NCBI GenBank assembly: GCA_035063885.1
Contig: JAPSFM010000013.1
Location: 20,043-84,042, forward strand
Length of the DNA: 64,000 nt
From: CAADGY01 sp900696665
Lineage (GTDB): Bacteria; Acidobacteriota; Terriglobia; Bryobacterales; Bryobacteraceae
Direction of reading: 5' to 3'
This document shows positions 16,891-25,021 of this stretch, in pieces; position 1 is the stretch's first letter, and every line of letters starts with the position of its first letter. Below the pieces are notes generated by a model, which saw only the letters and a program-made list of their open reading frames with translations, did not search any database and was not told the origin of the DNA. The translations under genes and the position numbers were made by a program.

Positions 16891-19095
16891 TTACCGGACG
16901 ATAGCCTTACCTACCGCCTGGTTGCCAAAGGCATCGGTAACCCGCACCGCGATGGTGTGCTCGCCCTGCGGCAGGTTTTCGAGCGTGAGTTTGTAACTCA
17001 ATTCCAGGGCGTCCGATAGCCGCGACTCCGGCGCCGCCACGAGCCAGTCGCCGCCATCCAGCGAATATTCCGCACGCTCGATGATGCTGTTCGCATCTCT
17101 GGCGGTCCAGGATAACGAGCTGTCTTTGCCGGCCCGGGATGCCGTTAAACCGGTAATCGCCGGAGGCGTATTGTCGATCAGGAACGCCGGACTGATCAGG
17201 CTTCCGGTCAGGGCGCCGGCGGGCGAGTTATCCGGAAGATCGGAGGCGGTTACGCGCAGGACATACTCGCCGTCGGCGTACGCTGTGGAATCCCAACTGA
17301 TATGCCGCTGGGTTACGTTCTCTTTCAGCAGTTTCCACTCAGACTCCCGCACGCCCCGAATTTCCACTGTGTACATCAGTTCGTCACCATTCTCATCCGA
17401 CGCAAGCCACCGGGCGCCTACATAGCCCTTCGCATAATTCAGCGTCGAGGAGGGCTCGCTGGGAGTAATCGACGCGGACGATGCCGGACGTCTGCGGCGT
17501 GAAAGGGGTGGCAGAGTCAGATTGCGATTTTCGGCCGCCACCGCCGGCGGCTGTGGATAGCGGTAATTGGCGGGCGTGGCCTCGATCTTCTCTACCACGG
17601 GTGCAATGTTCTTGGGCAAATATGCCACTTCCACGGTGCTCACCTCCGGCGAGCGGTTGTCCGGCGAAAGCGCCAGTTCGAGTCTCCACTGCACAAACCG
17701 CGCGGGCGGAGAAGCGATACGCCCACCGGTCTCTTCCGCGGAAACGGGAGCCCACGAACTCCAGTTCTGCTGCGGACGGTCCAGATTGCCGCTGCGGGTC
17801 GCAAAGCTCAGCTTGCCGCCGTTCCGCTGGCCATCAAACCATAACCGGCCCCAATACGAGAAGCCGCCGGAATCAAACACATCGCTTTCCACTGAGCCCG
17901 ATGTCTGTAACTCCGGGCCAACCCTGTACACCTTTCCGATGTTCCCCGTTGCAGCATACACTCTTCCGCCTCGCCCCGACACCAGCGCGGTAATCTGCGT
18001 AGGGGGCGCGTTCACCAACAGCGTCGAGAGTACTTCCGAATCTACGCGGTACAGGTTTCCTTCGTTCCCGGTTCCGATCAGCAACCGTCCCGCGCCATCG
18101 AAAGCGAGTGCGTAAGCGATTTCCCGGGTGTCACTCCAGATGGTGTGCGGATATCCTTCGGCGTCGATACGATAAACTTCGGATCCGCCCGACACCGCTA
18201 CGGGAGCCGACAGCGTCAGCGGAGACGCGGCGCCCGGCCGCTGCGCCGGCACCATTTGCGTGGTGCTCTTGGAAGGGGCCGTGGAAGGTGGAGCAAGTAC
18301 GGGCGGAACCTGTGGCACGATTGCCGGCGCGTGTTTCGTACCGACCCCCGCGGCGTAGATGAACCCATCCCGTCCCAAGGCAATCGAAGTGATCTCGCGC
18401 TTATCTCCCTGATACAGGACAAAGCCTTCGGCTTTCGGAGAAATCCGGAAGATCAAACCGCTCGGCTCGGTTCCGGCAATGAGGTTGTCCTTCGAATCGA
18501 TTGCCAGGGACCTGGCATGGGTCTCCTCGGTCCTGAAAAAAACGGAACCTTCTCCTTTGGGGGTAACCTTGTGAATCTCACCCGCATCGCCGGTAGCAAC
18601 GAAAAGATTACCGTGGCTGTCGAACGCAAGCCCCCAAATATACTTGGCGCGCGGGTCGTAAAATACCTGTGCATCGCCACTGGATGAGATGCGGTAGATC
18701 TTTCCGTCCGGCGATGTGCCGGCATAAACGCGGTTGTTCTTATCCACCGCGACAGCATGAATCTGCAACCCATCCAAGGCAGCGAGCACCTTGCCGGCGC
18801 CCTTCGCATCCACTACGAAGAGCTTGGCGGTGGAGCCGTCAGAACCTCCTCCGCCAGCATAAACGTTGCCCTTGGAGTCTTCGGCGAGAGACCAGATATA
18901 GGGTGTCGAAGCTTCGAACACCTCCTCAAATACAGGCGCCAGCGACAAGCGGCCGTCGCTGCGAACGGAGATTCCGTTCAGCGCCGCTTTTTCATAGTCG
19001 GGTTGGTCAGACTGTTCCCAGAATTGTGTCTCAACGGCATACACACCCACCGCAAGCGCCAGCAGCGCCGGAATCGGGAAAACAAAATTTTTCAT
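16891..19095 (-). CDS. Secreted beta-propeller protein with Ig-like C-terminus
   Basis: 734 residues, signal peptide MKNFVFPIPALLALAVGVYAV. Residues about 60-420 contain repeated NHL/SMP-30-like blades, each with a pattern such as LAEDSKGNVYAGG, AVDKNNRVYAGTSPDGKIYRI, LAFDSHGNLFVATGDAGEIHKV, LAIDSKDNLIAGTEPSGLIFRI. A Pro/Ala/Ser-rich linker interrupts the propeller near 265-300. The C-terminal third looks like Ig/fibronectin-type strands (GARWLASDENGDELMYTVEIRG; EHTIAVRVTDAFGNQAVGKA). No catalytic motif is seen, so a binding or scaffold role at the cell surface is likely. Begins 5 bases after the S55 peptidase gene ends, implying translational coupling. Confidence 0.75.
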   Translation of the reverse strand: MKNFVFPIPALLALAVGVYAVETQFWEQSDQPDYEKAALNGISVRSDGRLSLAPVFEEVFEASTPYIWSLAEDSKGNVYAGGGGSDGSTAKLFVVDAKGAGKVLAALDGLQIHAVAVDKNNRVYAGTSPDGKIYRISSSGDAQVFYDPRAKYIWGLAFDSHGNLFVATGDAGEIHKVTPKGEGSVFFRTEETHARSLAIDSKDNLIAGTEPSGLIFRISPKAEGFVLYQGDKREITSIALGRDGFIYAAGVGTKHAPAIVPQVPPVLAPPSTAPSKSTTQMVPAQRPGAASPLTLSAPVAVSGGSEVYRIDAEGYPHTIWSDTREIAYALAFDGAGRLLIGTGNEGNLYRVDSEVLSTLLVNAPPTQITALVSGRGGRVYAATGNIGKVYRVGPELQTSGSVESDVFDSGGFSYWGRLWFDGQRNGGKLSFATRSGNLDRPQQNWSSWAPVSAEETGGRIASPPARFVQWRLELALSPDNRSPEVSTVEVAYLPKNIAPVVEKIEATPANYRYPQPPAVAAENRNLTLPPLSRRRRPASSASITPSEPSSTLNYAKGYVGARWLASDENGDELMYTVEIRGVRESEWKLLKENVTQRHISWDSTAYADGEYVLRVTASDLPDNSPAGALTGSLISPAFLIDNTPPAITGLTASRAGKDSSLSWTARDANSIIERAEYSLDGGDWLVAAPESRLSDALELSYKLTLENLPQGEHTIAVRVTDAFGNQAVGKAIVR

Positions 19096-19100
19096 GTGTT

Positions 19101-20963
19101 CTACTTGACAGTGAGTTTGAGCGAATAGCTGCCGTTGATGACATAGTCGAACGGAATGCTCATCTGCTCCTGAGCCGTCTCGGCAGAAGTGAGATACGAG
19201 CGGCTGCCGCCCGTGCGCCCGGCTTGCATGACATTCAGCACGGAAGCAGGCACACTCGGCATCGTCTTGTCCTCCACGTATAGAGTGGGACGCGCCTGCA
19301 CCAGCGAGACGTAAAGCTTATTATTGCTTCGCTCCTGGTTGATGAGTGAAACGGTTTGCTGAAGATCAATGAACCGGCTCATCGAGCTTGCCGCGGTCTG
19401 CATGCGGTTCAGAGTGCCCGCGTCGCTCAATACCACTTTATAATCGCCTTTCGGAAGACCCGCTGGGATTTTGACATTAAACTCTCTTTCAAGGCGTTCG
19501 CCACGATAAGGACGGAGAAATACTTTGACGGGCACTTCGGCGCCGGCGGCCACCTCACTGGATGCCACCCACGCATTCTCGATGCTCGCCACGCGCCGTT
19601 CCGGCAAAAGATCGATCGTGACATTCACGCTCTTCAACTCGGGAGTCTTCACGGCGTTTCCGAAAAGCCGGTTGAACTTATCGCCCCACCAGCCCGCCAA
19701 CAGCATCGGCGCCGGAACCGGCATTTCCCCGGGAGCCTGCATGGTGGACAGCGAAAGCTTCTGGTTCCCGCCGAGTTCCACCTGGCCGCTCAACCGGTAA
19801 GTCATCTCCTCCGCCATGTCGTTCAATCCCGAAAGCGAATTGAACAACGTCAGCATCATCAGGTAAGGGGTCCACTTCTGTTGAACAAATACGTTGAACT
19901 TCAGGCGCTTCTCATTGCGAACGGCATTACTCTCCGCAAAGGACCGGACATTGACGCTCACGGGTATCATTTTCGCTTCTTCGCCAAGAACTCCCATGAC
20001 GCCGCTGTGCCGGTCCTGTTTCAGAGCGCCGACAATCTCCGTAGCGTTGGCGAACTTGTTCGGCTGGAACTGCGAGGAAAGCACCATCAGCACTTCGCCC
20101 TTGCTCATCGGCATCTCGACCGGGCCGAGATTGAAAAACGGGTGACCGAACGCCAGCACGCGCTTGCCGTCGTTATAAGTGACGGTGCCCAATCCGGTGA
20201 CACTCATGTCGCCGGAAACCAGCACGCCGGCAACCGCGTCGCCCGGCCGCAGTGCGTTCTGCCAACCCGGCGCCGGTTTTGAACCGGCGAGGGCACCACT
20301 CGCGCCGCCTTGTACAACAGAAATGCCCAATTGACGGAACATGGGTGCGAATTCCCGCAGCGCGTCTTCGTGGAAGCCGGAAAATGCCAACGGTGTTTCA
20401 ACAGGCACCAGAATCGGGTTCTGTTGCAGAAGCGCGGGAGATGCTCCTGCCGCTACCGCCTGCGCCAGCAGCTTGCTTGGAATCGGAAGGTCCGCACGCG
20501 CCTGCACCTTGCCCGGAACACGGGCGTCCGCCGGCCGAGATTCATCGAAATCTTTGATTTCGAGCATCAGTTCGATTGGCGTAATCCCGCAGATGGCATC
20601 CGGCGAAAACACGCTGATACGCAGCGCGATGGCCCCGATGAGTTTTCCATCCACATAAACGGGGCTGCCGCTCATTCCGCCAGCTACATTCGTGCGGGCT
20701 GCCTTGCCACCCAACTTAGCAAGAATGATGTCCTGCTTCGGTCCCCAGGCATTCTTCCACAAACCGATAATCTCAACGGGCACAGGCTCCGCATCGCTGC
20801 CAGTGAACACCGTCCAGGCAGTGCCCGTCATGCCGGGTTTCAGTTCAGAGGATTTGAGGATTTCGACTTCGCCCGCTTTCGGACGAGAAACTTCTGATGC
20901 CGGCGGCGCCGCAGGCATAATCATCGCTGCAGCCAGGCACGCCACAGCAGTCCGGAGAATCAT
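19101..20963 (-). CDS. SpoIVB-type (S55) peptidase domain protein
   Basis: 620 residues with a signal peptide (MILRTAVACLAAAMIMPAAP). Residues about 30-230 match the S55 domain of SpoIVB: SSELKPGMTGTAWTVFTG, TNVAGGMSGSPVYVDGKLIGA (nucleophile Ser in GMSGSP) and ALRISVFSPDAICGITPI. A second conserved stretch, KRVLAFGHPFFNLG, appears near residue 270. The C-terminal part looks like beta-rich domains. SpoIVB triggers sigma-K processing in Bacillus, but S55 domains also occur in non-sporulating Acidobacteriota, where the substrate is unknown. First gene of a likely operon with the beta-propeller and DUF362 genes. Confidence 0.85.
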   Translation of the reverse strand: MILRTAVACLAAAMIMPAAPPASEVSRPKAGEVEILKSSELKPGMTGTAWTVFTGSDAEPVPVEIIGLWKNAWGPKQDIILAKLGGKAARTNVAGGMSGSPVYVDGKLIGAIALRISVFSPDAICGITPIELMLEIKDFDESRPADARVPGKVQARADLPIPSKLLAQAVAAGASPALLQQNPILVPVETPLAFSGFHEDALREFAPMFRQLGISVVQGGASGALAGSKPAPGWQNALRPGDAVAGVLVSGDMSVTGLGTVTYNDGKRVLAFGHPFFNLGPVEMPMSKGEVLMVLSSQFQPNKFANATEIVGALKQDRHSGVMGVLGEEAKMIPVSVNVRSFAESNAVRNEKRLKFNVFVQQKWTPYLMMLTLFNSLSGLNDMAEEMTYRLSGQVELGGNQKLSLSTMQAPGEMPVPAPMLLAGWWGDKFNRLFGNAVKTPELKSVNVTIDLLPERRVASIENAWVASSEVAAGAEVPVKVFLRPYRGERLEREFNVKIPAGLPKGDYKVVLSDAGTLNRMQTAASSMSRFIDLQQTVSLINQERSNNKLYVSLVQARPTLYVEDKTMPSVPASVLNVMQAGRTGGSRSYLTSAETAQEQMSIPFDYVINGSYSLKLTVK

Positions 20964-20995
20964 GGGCCTTCCTCGATAACTGGTGAAAGCCCTCC

Positions 20996-21286
20996 CTAAG
21001 CCGTCGAGAGGGATTCGTACCCATTATCAACCACTTTCGGGAGCCGGCACAAACCAGGGCCCAATTGCGGCAATGCAAACAGCAGGTTGATACACGTCGT
21101 CACACCGCACCCTCGATTGATTGCCGGTCCTAGGATGAAAGATGCAAAATCGCCGGTGCTGGTTCCGAAATTGAAGTTGCGGCGCGACGCCGGAACAATG
21201 TTCTCCGGAACCGGAGTTCGCGATCGCGGATCAAGTTGGCGCAGCGTGAACAGGCTCCTGATGCCTTTGTCCGGTGCGGAACACAT
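20996..21286 (-). CDS. Small hypothetical protein coupled to the M20 peptidase gene
   Basis: A 96-residue frame whose ATG overlaps the stop of the M20 peptidase gene as TAATG (positions 21284-21288), a common layout for coupled translation. It contains no domain I recognise; sequence features are Asn/Phe-rich SRRNFNFGTSTGDFASFILG and a short hydrophobic stretch (TTCINLLFALPQLG). There is no independent ribosome binding site. Real gene, decayed extension of an upstream gene, or chance frame are all possible; the coupling is the only positive evidence. Confidence 0.25.
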   Translation of the reverse strand: MCSAPDKGIRSLFTLRQLDPRSRTPVPENIVPASRRNFNFGTSTGDFASFILGPAINRGCGVTTCINLLFALPQLGPGLCRLPKVVDNGYESLSTA

Positions 21287-22503
21287 TACTGCGTACCGAG
21301 TACTGTGGCCGCAACCCGGGCGTAGATCATCGCACATTCCACGATTCGGTCCGTGTCCACGAATTCCTTCGGTCCGTGCGAGATGGAAAGAAGACCGGGC
21401 CCATACGCGTACGCAGGGATTCCATGCCCGGCGTAGAACCTGATTTCGAGAAGTCCGGGACACAGCTCGAACTTTGGTGTTCTTCCGGTGACCTCGCGCA
21501 CGTGGCTGCTCAGAGCCCGTCCGAGGGCCGTCGCCTCCGGCGTCCCGGATGGATGCCCTTCCTGCAACACCTCGACGTCCAACTTCACACCGGCTTGCCG
21601 CGCTTTGTCGAAGACCTCGAAGAGCGCGCGGCGCTCCTCCTCGTAATCCTCTTCCGGGTTCATCCGCCTGTCGACGGTGAACACACAGCGCCCGGGAACC
21701 ACGTTAAAGTTCGAGCCGGCCTCGACTCGCCCCCCGATCAACATCAGCGAACGCCGTGCGGCCTCGGGCATGATGCGGAAGCGCGTCCGGCGCCGCGCAA
21801 CCCGCCGCGCCAGGCGCTGAAGACCCGCCGCCACGTGAATGGCATCTTCGAAGGCGTTTCGTCCCTGGTGGAGGAGTCCGACATGTGCCTCCCGTCCGTG
21901 CACGGTCACTCGCACGGTAAGAGCGCCCCGGTTTGCGTTCCAGACGACACCGCTGGTTGGTTCCGGAGTAAGCATGCCGATACCGTTGGCACCCAGGCGG
22001 CCGGCCGCCGCCAGAAACCCGGAGCCGCGCTGGCCGCCCGTCTCTTCATCGGGCACGAACACCAGCGCGACGTGGCCGTTCAACGGGACATGCAACCGCT
22101 TCAAAGCAACCGCCGCGTATAACATGCTGGCCAGACCGCCCTTCATATCAGCCGATCCGCGCCCGAAGAGCATGTTGCCTCTGAGCACCGGATTACACTG
22201 TCCGGGCGTTGTTACCGGCACCACGTCATAGTGGCCGGAGAAGTAGAGCGCACGTCTTCCCTTGCCAACACGGCTCAAGACGGCGGCGGCTCCGGACTGG
22301 TCGCGAACACCCGCTCGAGGCCGGTACTTGATCGTGTCACACGGGAGATCGAGCGCCCGGAGCCGTGATTGGATAGCGCGCACGCATTCCCCGTACGCGG
22401 CGCCGGGCGGGTTCTCGGACGCGATGGCGACAAGCTCAGCCGTGAAATTGATCATGTCTCTCCGTAGCCGGCGTACACACGCATCGAGACCGTCAAGAGT
22501 CAT
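21286..22503 (-). CDS. M20-family metallopeptidase (ArgE/DapE-like)
   Basis: 405 residues, no signal peptide, cytoplasmic. Di-zinc M20 peptidase/deacylase: ALYFSGHYDVVPV (first metal His and Asp), LFGRGSADMKGGLAS (bridging Asp), FVPDEETGGQRG (catalytic and metal Glu), and a C-terminal LLSISHGPKEFVD supplying the last His. A lid/dimerisation domain runs from about 185 to 300 (ALTVRVTVHGREAHVGLLHQG). Similar to acetylornithine deacetylase and succinyl-diaminopimelate desuccinylase, but surrounding genes do not place it in arginine or lysine synthesis. Substrate undecided. Confidence 0.85.
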   Translation of the reverse strand: MTLDGLDACVRRLRRDMINFTAELVAIASENPPGAAYGECVRAIQSRLRALDLPCDTIKYRPRAGVRDQSGAAAVLSRVGKGRRALYFSGHYDVVPVTTPGQCNPVLRGNMLFGRGSADMKGGLASMLYAAVALKRLHVPLNGHVALVFVPDEETGGQRGSGFLAAAGRLGANGIGMLTPEPTSGVVWNANRGALTVRVTVHGREAHVGLLHQGRNAFEDAIHVAAGLQRLARRVARRRTRFRIMPEAARRSLMLIGGRVEAGSNFNVVPGRCVFTVDRRMNPEEDYEEERRALFEVFDKARQAGVKLDVEVLQEGHPSGTPEATALGRALSSHVREVTGRTPKFELCPGLLEIRFYAGHGIPAYAYGPGLLSISHGPKEFVDTDRIVECAMIYARVAATVLGTQ

Positions 22504-22556
22504 TGCGGGATTTCATGCGAGTTTAGTCTTAGTCTGGGTCCGCGCGTGGCGCAATG

Positions 22557-22703
22557 TCATCTACCACCGCTTACCGCCAGCGCCGCGATGCCGGCTGCGT
22601 ATGCCCGGCGGCGCTCCCCGGTCCATGGAGGACCGGCAGGCCGGCCGGTACGGCTGACGAACCCGTCAATCTCATCTGGTGTCACACCGAACTCGGCGCA
22701 CAA
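22557..22703 (-). pseudogene. Possible gene fragment in the gap upstream of the M20 gene
   Basis: Within the 22504-22802 gap, a minus-strand frame of 48 residues directly after a TGA reads FGVTPDEIDGFVSRTGRP then GPPWTGERRRAYAAGIAALA. Base usage and residue composition look protein-like, and in another frame the DNA upstream reads like a short hydrophobic segment (MLIGRIWFVWGYLIRRRP). This could be the end of a small membrane protein split by a stop or frameshift. I do not recognise the family. The rest of the gap holds nothing I can support. Confidence 0.2.
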
Positions 22704-22802
22704 TCACGGCCGGCGCCTGATCAAGTATCCCCACACAAACCATATACGCCCAATCAGCATGATCCGCCACGCTGACAACAAACGGTGCACCGTGGTTCGG
22801 TC

Positions 22803-23141
22803 TCAAATCCGGCTCAGCTTCCAATAACTCAACGCGGCGGCAACGGCCATAGAGAGCACAAACACACCCAAGTTCGCCTTGACAACAGTCGATGGATCGG
22901 CGGGATAAAAGAATCGGATGAGGACAGCGCCAGCGGCGGTGACCGCCCCCGCAGCGAGCAAGGCGTAACCCATGAACCGGTTAGCCTCGTACCAGATTCT
23001 TGTATCGGACAGGGTTTTGGCGGTCCGGAAGCCGAAATACGCGTTGGGTTCCACGCGGCCCAGAATGAAGGGGATGCTCATGATGACGAACATCAATCCC
23101 AAGCCCGCATATAGCAACGTAACAATGTTGCGGTGAGCCAT
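22803..23141 (-). CDS. SdpI/YhfL-family membrane protein
   Basis: 112 residues with three or four hydrophobic segments. The cytoplasmic-side motif FGFRTAKTLSDTRIWYEANRFMGY is the hallmark of SdpI-type proteins (usual form GFRTPKTLSxxxxWxxANR). SdpI confers immunity to the SdpC toxin in Bacillus, but most homologues are not linked to toxins and no toxin gene is next to this one. It ends about 300 bases from the M20 gene start and follows the large alpha/beta hydrolase by 24 bases on the same strand, so it may be cotranscribed with the hydrolase. Confidence 0.75.
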   Translation of the reverse strand: MAHRNIVTLLYAGLGLMFVIMSIPFILGRVEPNAYFGFRTAKTLSDTRIWYEANRFMGYALLAAGAVTAAGAVLIRFFYPADPSTVVKANLGVFVLSMAVAAALSYWKLSRI

Positions 23142-23165
23142 AACTCATGCTCCAGTCGTATTTTA

Positions 23166-24779
23166 TCATCGGGTCCGAACCGTGCGGTCCAGAAACTCGA
23201 GTATCCGGTCTTTCACTGCGTCAGAAACATGCCGGGCCACGTAGTACTGTGACACATGCGGCTCACCCTCCACCGGCTTGAAGAAGTGGTCGAGTTCGTC
23301 GAACACGGCAAACTCTACTGGCACGCCGGCTTCAAGGGCAGTTTGATAAAGGGGCTGGGCGTCCTTTTCGAGGGATACCTGAAAATCCTTGGCTCCCTGG
23401 CAAATCAGCACAGGACATCGAACCTGCCGGATCTCCGCGAGCGGGTCCCGCGCCAGGTGATCCGCATACCATTTGCGGTGCCGCCGGGCCGCGTAGAAGC
23501 GGGCAGGCACGCGTTCCGGGGACCATTCGGCTTCCGTGATGACGACATTGACAAAACGGTCGAGTTCCTCAATTTGCTGCTGCAACTGTTCCGCGGAGTG
23601 TCCGAGCCAGCGTGCCTGTACGCGGAGCTGGTCCGCAAGCACCTCCGGCAGCTTCCGGCCCGCCATGGCGAGCAACACGAGCGCGCGCACGCGCGGGTTT
23701 GCGCGCGCAAGCATCACCGCGGCGAGCGCCCCCTGACTGTGCCCCACCAGCGCCACCTGAGAAGCATCGGCATCCGGTCTGCCGAACACACACTCCAGGA
23801 CAGCCCTCGCATCGGCGACCGTTTCTTCAAAGCCGTATTCGAGGAACCCCTGGCCGAGCTCCGTTCCTCCGGTGCCGCGGGAATCGTACCGGACACCCAA
23901 CCAGCCGTGCCCGGAGAGATAATCGACGATTTCATGGCTGCCAATGTCCACGGGGCCCGCAATACCGTGACGGTCCTTTGCTCCCGAGCCGGGGATGAAG
24001 AGCACGATCGGGTGCGGTCCGCCCGACAACGGCACCGTGACGGTGGTGCCGAGCCGGACGTCTTCGGCCGGGCACGAAATCTCTTCGGCCACGAATCCGG
24101 CGTTTTCCGGAGGGTGATATTTAAGCGGCGGCCGGAGCAGATTGTCATTTCGCCACTCTGGCAGCGGTACATCCGCCGGCACCGCAACGAGCCCGTCTTT
24201 CGGGACCTCGAACCGCTGGAGAGAGCCATCTTCTCCGATCAGCAACCTTTCAAGAAAAGCAGACTCATACCAGCCACAACCCTTCGAAGATGGCGTCAGG
24301 CTGTATTCGAAGGCCGTCACGCCTCCAAATGAAAAGAAGGTTCCCGAAAACCCGCCTGCGAGTTCCTCGCGCGCCAGGCGGCAGAACAGATCGAGTTGAC
24401 CGATGTTATCGCCCAAAATGCAGAGGAACGGATCCAGGTCCAGTTCCCGGCGGCTGCCATCGGGGAGGTACAGAGTTGTACGCTCCTCGAATGCCGCGAT
24501 GTTGACGTTGGAATCGGTCATGACCCTGTAACGCCGCGGATGGAGGTGTTCGTCACAGATCAATTCGATGCGGCTGCGGAGCTTTGGTCCAGCCAGCCCG
24601 GCACGCGCGGGATCGCTTTCACTCAGAAAGTGGATACGATACAGCGGAGCGGCGCCGGGAGTGGGGGGCGCGGCAACGCCTTCGTACACGGCCCAGTGCG
24701 TGGCGTATTCGACGGCATTCAGCGAAAACACATAGCTGAAGCGTTGGCGGGGTGAGAAAGTATCCGGAAGACTTCTCAT
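23166..24779 (-). CDS. Large alpha/beta hydrolase (prolyl-oligopeptidase-like C-terminal domain)
   Basis: 537 residues, no signal peptide. Residues 1-235 form a domain I do not recognise, beginning with PDTFSPRQRFSYVF. The C-terminal hydrolase has oxyanion/strand motif PIVLFIPGSGAKDRHG, nucleophile elbow VALVGHSQGALAAVM, Asp in VLICQGAKDFQVS and His in FDELDHFFKPVEG, so the triad is complete. An inserted helical cap lies between elbow and Asp (QLQQQIEELDRFVNVV). The gene is divergent from the RiPP-type cluster and shares a 242-base, AT-rich intergenic region with it. It could supply a peptidase or esterase activity to the cluster, but that is inference from position alone. Confidence 0.75.
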   Translation of the reverse strand: MRSLPDTFSPRQRFSYVFSLNAVEYATHWAVYEGVAAPPTPGAAPLYRIHFLSESDPARAGLAGPKLRSRIELICDEHLHPRRYRVMTDSNVNIAAFEERTTLYLPDGSRRELDLDPFLCILGDNIGQLDLFCRLAREELAGGFSGTFFSFGGVTAFEYSLTPSSKGCGWYESAFLERLLIGEDGSLQRFEVPKDGLVAVPADVPLPEWRNDNLLRPPLKYHPPENAGFVAEEISCPAEDVRLGTTVTVPLSGGPHPIVLFIPGSGAKDRHGIAGPVDIGSHEIVDYLSGHGWLGVRYDSRGTGGTELGQGFLEYGFEETVADARAVLECVFGRPDADASQVALVGHSQGALAAVMLARANPRVRALVLLAMAGRKLPEVLADQLRVQARWLGHSAEQLQQQIEELDRFVNVVITEAEWSPERVPARFYAARRHRKWYADHLARDPLAEIRQVRCPVLICQGAKDFQVSLEKDAQPLYQTALEAGVPVEFAVFDELDHFFKPVEGEPHVSQYYVARHVSDAVKDRILEFLDRTVRTR

Positions 24780-24850
24780 GGAACTCTATTGCGTGCCTGG
24801 TGCAGACCGCAGCCGTCTTCAATTGTTTAGCACAAAAACGAACTGACGGA

Positions 24851-24873
24851 ACGCGAAATTGCACGCGAAATTG
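24851..24873. promoter_or_regulatory. Tandem 11-bp direct repeat, possible operator
   Basis: ACGCGAAATTG occurs twice, at 24851-24861 and 24863-24873, a 12-base period, in the region between the divergent hydrolase and radical SAM genes. Two direct sites a little over one helical turn apart are a usual layout for a regulator that binds as head-to-tail dimers. It lies 77 bases upstream of the -35 box for the cluster. No regulator gene is adjacent, so the function is only a suggestion. Confidence 0.35.
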
Positions 24874-24949
24874 TTTACTTCGAAAAGGAAAGCATACATG
24901 TTACGCGTAGGCACCCATCTTATGGCATCGAATTTTCTGTTGAATTTTG

Positions 24950-24978
24950 TTGACACCTTGGAGATGTGAGAGTATTCT
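24950..24978 (+). promoter_or_regulatory. Sigma70-type promoter for the radical SAM/precursor operon
   Basis: A perfect -35 box TTGACA at 24950-24955, 17 bases, then TATTCT at 24973-24978 (4 of 6 matches). Transcription would begin near 24985, about 37 bases before the first ATG at 25022. It sits in the most AT-rich stretch nearby. Confidence 0.6.
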
Positions 24979-25021
24979 GGTCTGGCACCGGGCGCTGTAT
25001 TGATATTTCTGATATCCGGCT

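Noticed and set aside
22803..23141. SdpI-like protein as an immunity gene for the RiPP-type cluster
   Set aside because: Most SdpI-family members are not immunity proteins, it lies beyond the divergent hydrolase, and it is not in either cluster operon; kept only as a family call.
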